Part shown: positions 44,388 through 56,135 of the stretch, piece after piece
Position numbering within the stretch: position 1 is the first letter of the stretch
Layout of the letters: each line of letters opens with the position of its first letter
DNA from: Artemia franciscana
Lineage: Eukaryota > Arthropoda > Branchiopoda > Anostraca > Artemiidae
Assembly: GCF_032884065.1 (NCBI RefSeq)
Contig: NC_088883.1
Location: 23,493,637 to 23,557,636, forward strand
Direction of reading: 5' to 3'
Length of the DNA stretch: 64,000 bases
Position numbers and translations under genes: made by a program
Notes under the pieces: model-generated
Seen by the model: the letters and a program-made list of their open reading frames with translations, nothing else
Told to the model about the DNA's origin: nothing
Databases searched by the model: none

Positions 44388-47291
44388 CTGGGTCTGTTAA
44401 AGCGATAAATAAAAGTTCTAAAGCGATAAAGAAACAAAAGTGAATTAGACCAGAATAAGGAAAAGACAAACCAAAAGGACGCGGATATTTCGCCTGTATA
44501 AAACAAGGCGTCATCAATCCTAAGGAAAAAAAAAAAATCTAAAATAACCCATGAAACCTAAAATCAAAGAAAATCAAAACTAAAGAAATGAAAAACCAAC
44601 CAATTGGTCTTTATTTATTGTATTGTTGGTTTGTTTTCTAAAGCTAAGACTAAAACTATGACTAACAGTTTTCTAAAACTGTATACCTAAAGCTAAGAAA
44701 TAACAAACAAACCAATTGGGTTTTTATTTCTGGTTTTATTGGTTTGTTTTTTATATTTTAGTTTTAGATTTGATGTAATTTTAGGTTTTAATAGATTATT
44801 TTGGATTTTATCTTTGTTTTTCGTCTACATTTAGCGTTGAAGACACCTTGTTACATACAAGCGAAATATCTGCGTTGTGTTAGTTTGTCTTTTTTTCTGC
44901 TGGCTGTAGTTCCGTTTGTTTCCTTCATCTTGAGGTTTTTTCTTTTTTTCTTCTTTTTTTTTTACAGTGGCAACCTTGAGGCAGCGGGTATCGCCCCTTG
45001 GACCCCGTACTGACAAACAGAGCATTAATTGACTGTGATACCACAAAGCAGGATCAAAGGAAAATCTACGAAATGGAAACTTCAAAACAGTGGACAAAAC
45101 TGAAAAAAAAATATATATCAAATTTATACATTTTTAACATATATTTAAGGGCCATTATCCCCGGAAAGTAAAGAAACAAGAATAAGATAGGAATTTAGAA
45201 GATCCTTATATCTTCCCTCAACAAAATAACAAACAAGAATCAAAAATTTTTTCTAAGCAAAACACGGCTTATCTTGTTAGTAAGGTTGAATCGTATTCCA
45301 AACTCAATTTGGCATTAAGAATTCCCAGATCTAGCATATACGGTCTCGACTTTATAGGAAAATTGACAAACAAAAGCACACAAATGAAAAAAAAAAATAA
45401 TTACAGCTTCTCTTCCTTTCATCAACGCGATAAGAATAGAAAATACATTTTTCAGTTAAATATAGCTATCTCACTTTGTATGGTCGATTCGTATCCCGAA
45501 TTCAGTTTGATATTTAAAATTCCAGCCTTACACTCTTCCACAGTCGTCTCAGTCTCAAGCCTCACACTCTTCGTTGGCTAAACTTACAATATCGAAAGTT
45601 TTCTTCTTCTTCTTTATTGAACTGGGGACGAATGTCCAAATGGTTGGACATCCAGAAAAGAGAACGTCGTATTTAAAAAAAATACGACAAGCCCATTATT
45701 GAATTCTTTGCAGGTTTATGCATTGATTCATTTTTATGAGAAAACACAAGACTGAAGCTGTCCACAGCCCAAAGGGCGTATCCAAGGAGACGCTGAGAGT
45801 ACGATTTCGTAAAGCTATCTGCCTTATCTACTTGCAAGCAAATTTTACTCGGTAAGGTACTTCGCATATCATTACTGTAATCATCAAATTTTAATCAGAA
45901 ACTAACTCTTTAATTTTTAATAAGAAAAAGGAAATATATATTTTGTAAGCAATAAACTGAAATTTACAATCTTCTACAAGGGAGGTGCTGGCCTCTCTTG
46001 CACTCAGGGCAAAATCTTGATTAGCACCCCAAATCTGTCCCCCAAACAATTTTTAGGCCAAATTTTAACATAATTTTCACAAAATGAATTGATAATTAAT
46101 TTTTCATTTACTATTCAAATTATTATTATTTAATTACTTAAAAAAAAATTATTAATTATTTAATATTTACTATTTTTGATTTATCAACTGTACCCTCAAC
46201 TCTATTTTGATAAAAATAAAAACTTAAAAATTAACAAATTGATTATAACTGTTAGAATATTTATTTAAAATTTTGCACCTTTAAAATTTCGGCACCCCAG
46301 GAATATGCCCCTTCTGTACCTCCCCTAAAACCGCCTCTTCTCTTCTCTAAAACAGAAGAGTCTTTGACAATATGTTTGCACTAGCAATGACAGAGCAAAT
46401 CAATATTGACTATATTTTGCCAAAATTACTACAAAATTTATTTTTTGCATTTCAGAGAAGAGAAACGATAATTAGTCCTATTCAAACACGAGCTACAATT
46501 GGTTTCATGAAGGCATAAATGACACTACCGAATGTCGGACAATAGTAGAAATGAGCCTTAGTTCCATATTTGCGTACATCACTTATTTATTGAGACTTGA
46601 GCTATTCAACGTTGTTTAGAGGAGGAGTTAACTGAACTCCTCTCAACTTTCCAACGTTCTCTATTCAACGTTTTTTCAAGGAGACGTTTACTGAGCTCCT
46701 TTCAACGTTCTCTATTCAACATTTTTCTGAAAATTTCCTGAAATTAATGTTTTTCCGTAAAAAAATTACTGAAAAACAACTAGGGTTCCCAAGAGAAAAC
46801 TAAAAAAATGTCTACATTCATACAAAGGCAAGGCCATATCGAGTATTTTTGTCCAGGGTCGGGGTATTCATTTTTATTTAATTTTATTTTTTACAGAATA
46901 TAACAGAAATTTGTTTAGGTATTTTTGCTACTTTTTTTACGAATGGAAAAAAAAATAATCGAGCGATAGGGGCATCAAACCGGGTAGCTCCCCCCCCCTC
47001 CCGGAAAAATGGTAATAAATTAATATTTATTCATTGAAATGCATACATGGTAAGATTGTTGACACATCACCAGGATACCAACAAGCATCGATATTTTTGG
47101 TGTCATATCGAGGATAGGCAATGATATATTAGGTCCAGAGTAGCCACTATACTATTCAATAAGTGCTATTAAATTATTATTAAATTAAAAATTATTATAT
47201 TATTAAATTAAAAAGAAATTATTTACTATATGAAAAGTGTGGAAAGTAAGAATTGTGCAATTGCAGTGGATATTAGAGGCTATAGCACTGA
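44388..47291. other. Drp1 intron sequence, no gene recognised
   Basis: GGTTTGTTTTCTAAAGC-like and CCAATTGG-containing short repeats occur at 44,590-44,770. A C-rich stretch lies near 46,990. Short direct repeats CTATTCAACGTT occur at 46,602-46,730. The frame 45,673-45,867 has no recognised motif. Confidence 0.4.
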
Positions 47292-47440
<149 letters not shown>

Positions 47441-47689
47441 TTTATTTCGTCAATCGCAATAAGAATTATTAGTTTCTAAATCGTGATCGCGTCTTTCTCA
47501 AGGCAAATACGAGATTCACACTCCCAGCTGAAGAAACTAGTTCTATTTTTTAAACAGAATAAACAGTTTACAACGAAACATTTTTAAGCCAAATTTAGCG
47601 GTTGTATTGAGCAAACTTAGCAAAAAAAAATTTGTGAAATTTTAATGAATGAGAAATTAGCTAAAAAAGAAAATAAAAGGCTGGCTTAC

Positions 47690-47840
47690 TTCAGGAACAA
47701 ATATGGCAGGACGTGGGCCGCTTGAATTTCTGATTGCAGTTAATATATCAAACTGGGTCAGATCAGAGAGGGCGTTAATGCAATCTAATGTCTTACCGAA
47801 TGTCTCATGGAATATATAGGAGATTCTGGCTCCTCCAAAC
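47690..47840 (-). CDS. Drp1: Drp1 exon: middle domain, most upstream exon found in the main series
   Basis: On the minus strand, TTTGTTTAAG|GTTTGG opens a 151-base exon, one base into a codon. It reads [20 protein letters not shown] and then [20 protein letters not shown], ending GAA|GTAAGC. Drp1 proteins have [14 protein letters not shown] and [14 protein letters not shown] at this place. The DPLGG loop seen in many homologues is altered to ALSDL here. Exit phase 0 fits the exon at 43,854-44,069. The preceding exons (GTPase domain and bundle-signalling region) should lie upstream at higher coordinates but were not found before the gap at 53,091. Confidence 0.95.
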
Positions 47841-48199
47841 CTTAAACAAATAAATAAAAATATTAAATTTTAAAAGAAATCGTTCAAGGCAGGCAAAATG
47901 TATGGCGAGCAACTTGCCCCCCCCTTCTCATCTCTTTAGCGTCACTGCTTGCGTAAAATTTGTACGATCGTAATTGTTTTTCAACAGCTTTGCAAAATAT
48001 ATTCGTAATATAGCTTGTAACAATGCTTGTATGCGTGTTGTATGGGTCGTACTCTTTGTTATCAGGCTCCAGATTTACAGTTTATTTGGGTACTGTTGCT
48101 AAAGTGCTAACGCGTTAGTGATTAGATTTGATATGGTGCGCATTTGGCGATAATGGCTTAACAGAAAGCCGTTCGTCCCTGAATTGAATGCCAGAAGGT

Positions 48200-48320
48200 A
48201 ATGAAAGATTTCAGCAAAATTAGAACTTCCTGGGAGGGTGTAAAGAGAAGAGTTTTCAAAATTGGGATGGAGGAGGAGCGTCCGTAGCCGTGTTGCCTCA
48301 GGCGGTTTGGTGCTACAGAG
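48200..48320 (+). repeat. LINE tail block
   Basis: GGAGGAGGAGCGTCCGTAGC followed by CGTGTTGCCTCAGGCGGTTT is the same tail as at 8,790-8,890 and 23,625-23,715. Confidence 0.65.
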
Positions 48321-48764
48321 TTCGTTAGTGATGGCAGTAGTAGTAAGGCACGCGGTTTCTTCCGTTTTCAAAAATCACTAAGAAACTGCCAAATTTATGG
48401 AAAAATTACAGTATATTCCTTATGTTCAGAGATCTTTTGTATATTGATCATACTTATTGAATTACGGTACCACTCAGAACCTGATAGCAAAAAAGTCCTT
48501 GGCCGAAAAAAACTTCACAAGATTTGATTTAAATGACGAGCCTTTAGATGCCGAACGTAAAGCCTTCAAATTCTAAGCCTTTCTAATTATCCCATAGGAG
48601 GAACTTAGGTGGTAACTAGAGCAATATCCAGGATTTTCGCACGGGAGGGGTTATTTTTTTCAGGCGGGGGGGGGGGGGGTTACGCAATACAAATTTTTGA
48701 AAATGCACTTAAAAAAGCTTGTACGCATTTTTCAAGTGCACCCGATGTATTTTCAACATGTTTG

Positions 48765-49180
48765 TTACCTGAACAGATACCATATAATACAAAGAGAACA
48801 TACCTCAAGGTTTCTTCTGACTGAAAATAATTTTTAAAATACGTCCTATGTAGTTCTCAATAGATACCATATAATACAAAAAAACAAATCTCGGATTTAT
48901 TTTAACTAAAATAACTTGTTAAGTGCATCAAATATAGTTATCCCTTAACTTATTACCAAAATAGATACCAAACAATATTAAGAAAACACGCCTCACGGTT
49001 GCTTTTGACTGAAAATAATTTTTAGAGTGCATCCAACATAGTATTTAATAGGTTTATTACCTGAATAGATACCATATAATAAAAAAAAAGCACCCCTCTG
49101 ATTGATTTTTACTGAAAATAACTTTCAAAGCGCATTCAATAAAGTTTTTCATGGATTTATTACCTGAAGAGATATCATAC
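48765..49180. repeat. Degenerate tandem repeat, ~80 bp, about five units
   Basis: Units contain TTATTACCTGAATAGATACC, ATATAATA, AAGAAAACA, GATTTATTTTGACTG and AAAATAACTTTTAAAGTGCA with variation. The repeats start near 48,765, 48,860, 48,950, 49,055 and 49,160. Confidence 0.6.
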
Positions 49181-49199
49181 AATAAAGAAAAATCATTAA

Positions 49200-49399
49200 A
49201 ATAAACAAGCAAACAGCCACCAGGCTCCTAATAAGAATATTAAAAATCGACCAGGTGTAGGAGAAGCAGACCGGTTTTGCCAGTTAATCGGCAAATAATC
49301 AGTTTTACCAGCTTCAAACACCTTGGGAAATACCTGCTGGCAGCAGGGAGGAAAATGCGCAAGGAGTTTGCGAAAACGCGTGCTACCTTTAGTCTACAG
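49200..49399 (-). CDS. Unassigned minus-strand frame behind a splice-like acceptor
   Basis: After TTCTTAAATTCTGTAG the minus strand reads an open frame of about 65 codons. It contains STRFRKLLAHFPPCC, VFPKVFEAGKTDYLP and a hydrophobic end (FLIFLLGAWWLFACLF) before a stop. The composition is unlike the surrounding AT-rich DNA. The hydrophobic C-terminus could be a membrane segment. I do not recognise it. It could be a last exon or a transposon remnant, or chance. Confidence 0.25.
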
Positions 49400-50554
49400 A
49401 ATTTAAGAAAAAATGGTATAGTTTAAATAAAACTGTGATGACCTAGGGGTTTATGTAGATTCTTTCAAATAAATGTAGTATTTAATTTGTGCTATATTAC
49501 AATACCTAACTGAAATTACACGAGAGACCATATGGTGTAACAGAGTTAATCTTTTGTCATTTCTGTGTACTTATTCAAAGTATTTACAATAATTGCATTA
49601 TTTTGGAGGTTACTAAGATGTGTTTAATTGTTGTTATTAATTTTTTTTGTGATTTTGTTTTGTCATTTGTTTAAGTTTGGCATTGTATTTAATTGAACTT
49701 TTTTTTCCGTTGATTAAGGCTCCTGGACGTGGAGTTGAAGTATTCAAATTGTTATTATTTAAAGTTTTTTTTTTTTGCTCAACTGATTTATTTAAATTAA
49801 ACCCTTTTTTTCTCTCTTAAACTCTGTAAATGGAAAGGCAGTGAGGTCTAAAAAATTATTTAACTTTTGTCTATTATATAGCAATGCTTCTATGTGTTTC
49901 AATGCTAAGCATCTTTTGGTGTGGCTTTATATATTCGATGATTTTAACCAAATAGCAAAAGTAACATGACGTACGCTATTGTCTGTACAAAATTCTTTAT
50001 TATTATTACAATAATTAGTATATTATCATTACTGTAATTATTATTGTGGTGTTATTATTATCATGCTACTTTATTATTATGCTATTAATCCTTCGTTCGT
50101 ATTATAATATCATTATTATGTTTATTTCAGTTATTATTAATACTAGGATTATCATTATTATTATAATTAGTAGTATAATTATCAATATTGTAATTATTAT
50201 TACTATAATGTTATTACAATTCTGATACTTTATCATTATGTTATAAATTCTTTATTATGAAATAGTTCGGAATGAACTGTAAGTAAGAAACGACTTTACC
50301 CAATAGTAACCGAAACTCTTATTGAATCAGAGTTCAAAGTGTATACAGCTGGCTTAAATCGGATATTTTATGACTTTATTCAATCAGTAAGCTCTTTTTA
50401 CTTCAGAAATTGTGAAATATTTCAAAGATCTGCTATAAGCCTGTTTTTTTAATAACATACGGTCAGTTGAACTCTATTTTGGATATTGTAATATCCTCTC
50501 CTGGATTATTAATGACGATAACCTAGTCCCACTCACAGACTTCTCTCTTGCTGT

Positions 50555-53090
50555 GTCCTATCGTTTCATTTAACTCCAAGATGATGGGCGAGAAACTGAT
50601 TTGGAATGCAGAGCAAAATTTCTTGCTTCGAGCAAGAAAAGCGGGGATTGCTTGCATTGATATTGCGAAAACTGCTTGTGAATTTTTTTGCCACTGATTT
50701 GATACTTGAAGCCAAAAAATTGTTGTCAACTGAAGCTGCTGTTTCTACACGTGCTACAAATAGACAAAGATGATTGACAACGTCGGAGATACGATTAAAT
50801 GTCTTTATCTCTGTGATGAACGTAAAGTAGTCCTACTCCGTTTTGTCATTTTTGAACTTGATGAGGTAGCTGTAGTGCCCGGTGAAGCAACTGCTACACT
50901 TACTCAAAAAATAAATGAGTTATGCCTAAGCTTAAATCATCTAGTTGATTCTGAAATGCTCGGGGCTAATCTTGGTTTGTCACATAACAGGTCGTCTCAG
51001 GCTTCAAATCCAACCTATACAGTGCTCTTGAAGAGCCCACCAAAAATTCTTGACGACCCCGTATCACGAAAAGACTTTCTTAGTAAAATTTGTGGCAACA
51101 GTAGTGATCGTATTATTGCATTAAAGCCCCGCAAGGATGCTTGGCGGCTTATTTTGTCTGATAAAGATGCTGCTCAACTAGTAGCCCAAGCTCTCAACGA
51201 TCATGATCAATCTTTGAATGCCAAAGTGAAAAACCCATCATATTTTGGAATCGTTCACCGGACCCCTGAAATCCTTACATCTGATGATCTTATTCAGCTA
51301 GTAGCAAACTGCTCTGAAGCTAAGTAGCTAGATAGAAAACGCTCCTTTCGACCCCAATTTGCTGAAAAGGCACATCTCAAACAATCCTCTCGTGAAAGTT
51401 TATTTGTTGGATATGAGCACCTACCTATTACCGAGTTCACGTTTCTACATATGCAATGTTATAACTGTCAACAATTCGGTCACGTCGCGAAATTGTGTAA
51501 GAATCCTCCCAAATGTGCAAGATGTTCTGGTGATCATCCAAAAGCTAATTACAATCCGTGCAAGAAACCAACGAAATGCAGCTTATGTGGCTCAGCTGAT
51601 AACCCTTCATAAGCGTTTAGGTGTCCCGTCAAAAAGGCTATAACTAACAAATGACTGTCTCTACGATCCGAATTTCTTCCTGGAACATTAATGGTAGTGT
51701 TTTAACGAAGCGAGCTCTTCCAGAAAAATTCACTCAACATGAAATAAGTTTTGATCTTTTTATTTTTGTTCTATGTTCTACCGTTGTTTTTTCTTTTCTG
51801 TTTTATTTGTTTTAAAAATGGGGCTATGCCAAGCTGGGGGTGGGTGGTACGTGATGAATCCTAGTTTAATGGTATCTTGAATTTGCCTAAATCTATCTCC
51901 GGTGACATCTTCTCATTGGGTGAGCGACTACTTCAGCTTCAAATAATCCAACTGATGTTCCTAGTTTAACAAATAATTCAATAGGTCAGTATGTTAAATT
52001 TACATCAAATTCCCGTTTTTCAGCTGTTAGTAAGTATATTTCAGATTTAGATGAGGTTTCCAAATGAAGTGGTAGTTTTTCTGTGCTTCAGCTAATGTTC
52101 AAGGTCTTTACTCTTCATTTGATGAGGTGAAACAAATGGTACACAGTGGCCAACCCGATTTTATTGGTCTTTGTGAGACTTTCCTCAATTCGAAAACTGA
52201 GTCTCTATTGCATCTCTTTGGATATAAGATGGAGTATCTGAACCACAGTAGGATGGCTAAAGGTGGCCTTGCTGTTTATGGATCGGAATATTTTCAGTAC
52301 TCAGTAAGGCATGACATGTCAAGAAATGAAGAAGTGATTTTTGAATCCATGTTTATTGAGATTAAAACTCAAACTATACCTCTGATTGTTGGTAATATAT
52401 GCTCTATTCCCTCTTTCCTTTAGATTCCTATTGAGGTCTTGAAAGCAATCCGAGAACGTTCATATGAACTTGTCATTATGGATAACTTCAATATTAATTT
52501 GCGTGACCTGAGGTCATTGTCTTCTTTGGATTTTCTCTCAGTTATACTTGCCTGTGACACATTACCCTCAGCATACATTCCAACTTGCATAACTGATCCT
52601 ACTGCTTCTTTGCTTGATAATATTTTTTTTATCGTTGTCTTGGTGCAAAATTCTGTATCGATTAGAGACGTTTCAGACCATTTACCTATTTTTTCCAGTA
52701 TGATTTGTCTTTTTCTCCTTACCTATGAGGCACCAGGGAGCTGGTTTTTCGTCTTTAAAATTTAATGATCAGACGGCTCTTCTTAGATCGCGGTTGGCAG
52801 ATCATTCGTGGGGTACTTTTGAAAATCAATCTGATGTAGAGTCATTTTTTAATTCTTTTCATGACTCTTTGAAAGAAATTATATTGGATACTTGTTATGA
52901 ATCCCAGTATAATTAGTGATCAAAGAGAAGAACCCCTTTGAATTCTTGGATGACACCTGGACTCCTTAGGAGCTGGAGGAAAAAACCTTTGGAGGGCTTA
53001 CAGGTCCCATAGGTTGTTATTATATAATAACAATAAAACATTTAAAATCATCAGCAAGAATTTTGCTAAATCCACGAAAATCTTAAGTTA
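50555..53090 (+). pseudogene. LINE with zinc-knuckle ORF1 and endonuclease, cut by the gap
   Basis: ORF1 starts near 50,583 (MGEKLIWNAEQNFLLRARK). After a frameshift it runs through 50,770-51,327 and 51,359-51,643, where two CCHC zinc knuckles are visible (CYNCQQFGHVAKLC and CARCSGDHPKANYNPC) with a third partial (CSLCGSADN). An endonuclease begins near 51,660 (ISSWNINGSVLTK), is disrupted by about 400 bases of non-coding sequence, and resumes at 52,090 with DFIGLCETFLN and GGLAVYG. Then come IMDNFNINL, SIRDVSDHLPI and the pre-RT linker (SWMTPGLLRS). The reverse transcriptase would fall in the unsequenced gap. There are many stops, so it is inactive. Confidence 0.85.
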
Positions 53091-53190
53091 NNNNNNNNNN
53101 NNNNNNNNNNNNNNNNNNNNNNNNNNNNNNNNNNNNNNNNNNNNNNNNNNNNNNNNNNNNNNNNNNNNNNNNNNNNNNNNNNNNNNNNNN
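53091..53190. other. Assembly gap (100 N)
   Basis: Exactly 100 unknown bases, the usual placeholder for a scaffold join of unknown length. It separates the main Drp1 exon series from the inverted copy and the RFC1 exon. Confidence 0.99.
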
Positions 53191-53358
53191 TGTGATGTTT
53201 TAATGTCGCTCCTTACTTTCATTTAAAAAAACTTGTTTGTTTATTTAATTGCTAATAGAATCAATGTTATAGGGTCAGAATCTGTACAGCTAAGATACAG
53301 CCAGAAAGTTTGAAATATTATTCTTATATCCTTTTTGTTCAATGTCCTTGTCTTTTTT

Positions 53359-53359
53359 C

Positions 53360-53430
<71 letters not shown>
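53359..53430. repeat. Poly-T tract, ~70 bp
   Basis: An uninterrupted T run. It could be the reverse-strand poly-A tail of a retroposed sequence, but no source gene was recognised beside it. Confidence 0.95.
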
Positions 53431-54239
<809 letters not shown>

Positions 54240-54661
54240 CGTCTTGTTTCAAATGCCATACCCTTTTTTTATATTTTCATTTACTTAATTTGCAACTGAA
54301 GAGGCAGTATGGTCTAGTAAATCATTTATATATGAAACAGGAGTTTTCCTGCATTTTGTTTTCCATGTCTCGAGACAGAGTTTTCCCTCTGAGTAAGAAT
54401 CTGTGTACAAGTATGTCTCTTAACTTAAAAATTATGTTTACCAAAAAGCCTAAAAACAGTTGTATAAAAAAATTTTACTCTTCATTATATATTCTTTCAC
54501 AGCTGCACACTGGTTCTGACTCTTCGGGGATGAGATTAAAAGAGGAAGGGGTTGATATTGTTAAATGTGACTCTTTAGGCTACTGGTTTTCAGTTTTTCC
54601 GAGTGGGAGGGATAATCTATGAAGTTTTATTTAAGTTTAACTTGTTTTCCTTTCTTTTTAG

Positions 54662-54856
54662 GGATTAATAATGTCAATCTGTTTCAAAGAAGGTATAAAG
54701 ATCAAACCTGAAGCCATTGATGACCTGATCAGAGGCACGGATTTTGATATTAGACAAATTATCAACAATCTTTCAGTTGTTGCAGCGAAGGAGAAAAATG
54801 TCTCATCAGAAGGTGCAAAAAAAGATGCCTCTGCTTCGAAAAAGGACGTTAGAATG
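54662..54856 (+). CDS. RFC1: RFC1 (replication factor C large subunit) internal exon
   Basis: TTTCTTTTTAG|GGATTA opens a 195-base phase-0 exon reading GLIMSICFKEGIKIKPEAID. It continues with DFDIRQIINNLSVVAAKE and ASKKDVRM|GTAATG. In RFC1 the equivalent stretch is MSIAFKEGLKIPPPAMN, DIRQVLHNLS and RAKKDIKM|GPF. This is the lid part of the AAA+ clamp-loader module that helps load PCNA onto primed DNA. The DIRQ arginine corresponds to the family's sensor-2 region. The upstream exon (core ATPase) and the next one (GPFDVARKVF in relatives) were not found nearby, so introns are long or the gene is partial. No lesion is present. Confidence 0.9.
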
Positions 54857-54966
54857 GTAATGAATCGTTATCATTTTTGCTTTTCACTAATAATAATATA
54901 ACAGGTCAAAATAGAGATGAAACCTTTTAACATTTTAACTGAGTATTATATTAAAAAAATTTAATT

Positions 54967-55893
54967 GAGTTTAACTGGGGATTATGGACAATGTGTATTC
55001 GTATGTGTAATGACATTGCTGAATAGCTCGATTTAACCGGTATTTGTGCATGAAAATAAAGTTCTTAAAAAAAAATCTTGCAAAAACTAAAAAAAGACTT
55101 TCCGAAAAGGGAGCATCTCAAAGCAAAGTGAAGAGCCATATTGAACTTAAGACAAAAAGAAACGAAGACCAGTAATAATTCAAGCTTAAAAGAACCTGAA
55201 ATTTCTATAAACCCTAAAGAACCAAAGGCAGTAAAAATGTAATCTGATTCGTTAAGTTGGTTAAGTGGAACAACAGTATACGTCAAAAAAATTCTGGCTT
55301 TTCAAAATTCGTGGCCCAACAGCATAATTGAGTTTAACTGCTGATTATGGACAATGTGTATGTGTCTGAAATATTCAGTTAAAATTTTGTATTTGTTTCA
55401 CTGTCTATTAAAGGTTTCATCCCTATTTTGAACTGTTATAATTTCGCCATGGAAAGGCAGTGTGGTTTTCGAAGTTATAATAAATAATAGTGCCTAGTTA
55501 ATGCCTCTTTTATCTGGAGTTATTAGCAAGTATTGAAAGCCTCAGTTCATTCAGTTTCTAAACTTTAGTTTATAAATTTTATCTACCTCAACCGCTGATA
55601 TTCTTACTTGTCTAGAATCTCTTTTATCTGGACTTCCTAGCAAGTGTTGAAAGGTTCAATTCATTCAGTTTCTAAACTTTAGTTTAGAAATGTTATCTAC
55701 CTCAACTGCTGAGATTCTTACTTGTCTAGAATCTTATATGCACCAATGACCAACTAATAGATGTATATTTTAGGTAACCTATGCAATTCATCGTAGTTAG
55801 TTGCAATGACATTACTGAATAACACTATTCAACCGGTATTTGTATATGAAAATAAAGTTCTTTAAAAAAAAAAAATCTTGCAAAAACTATAAA
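54967..55893. repeat. Local repeats downstream of the RFC1 exon
   Basis: AACCGGTATTTGTRYATGAA followed by AATAAAGTTCTT and ATCTTGCAAAAACTA occurs at 55,037-55,090 and 55,832-55,890. GATTATGGACAATGTGTAT occurs at 54,981 and 55,342. A separate 114-bp tandem duplication covers 55,507-55,734. No exon is seen. Confidence 0.8.
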
Positions 55894-55948
55894 GACCCGG
55901 TCTCAAATGACCGGGAATATCATTCTTAATGGGGTGGATGTACCCAAG
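55893..55948 (+). pseudogene. Truncated Drp1 exon copy
   Basis: Only the last 55 or so bases of the 39.3-kb exon are present (NGVDVPK end). Compared with that exon, 12 bases before the donor are missing. The removal is in frame and leaves AAG|GTAAAA intact. Homology stops at 55,893, and no acceptor is seen there. Confidence 0.8.
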
Positions 55949-56135
55949 GTAAAAAAATTTTTTTTTTGCTTCCCTTTCAACGAACCTAAATTATATACAT
56001 ATCACGTTGCGATATGTCACAAAAAATGTCATGAAAATAATGTTACATGTTAAAAAATTGTCGCACAAAGATAAAATCGTGACATGTTGAAAATGACGCA
56101 AAAAAAATCGATCAGCATCAACTGAGCACCAATAA

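Larger units (their letters stand above)
47841..50554. other. Sequence upstream of the Drp1 47.7-kb exon
   Basis: It includes a LINE tail block (48,200-48,320), short repeats of the form TACCTGAATAGATACCATA (48,765-49,180, five or so units), an unassigned frame near 49.2-49.4 kb, and AT-rich trinucleotide-like ATTATT sequence at 49,995-50,260. No GTPase-domain exon was found. Confidence 0.5.

Noticed and set aside
45673-45867. Minus-strand frame as an extra Drp1 exon
   Set aside because: The peptide matches no part of Drp1, and the flanking exons already join in phase without it.
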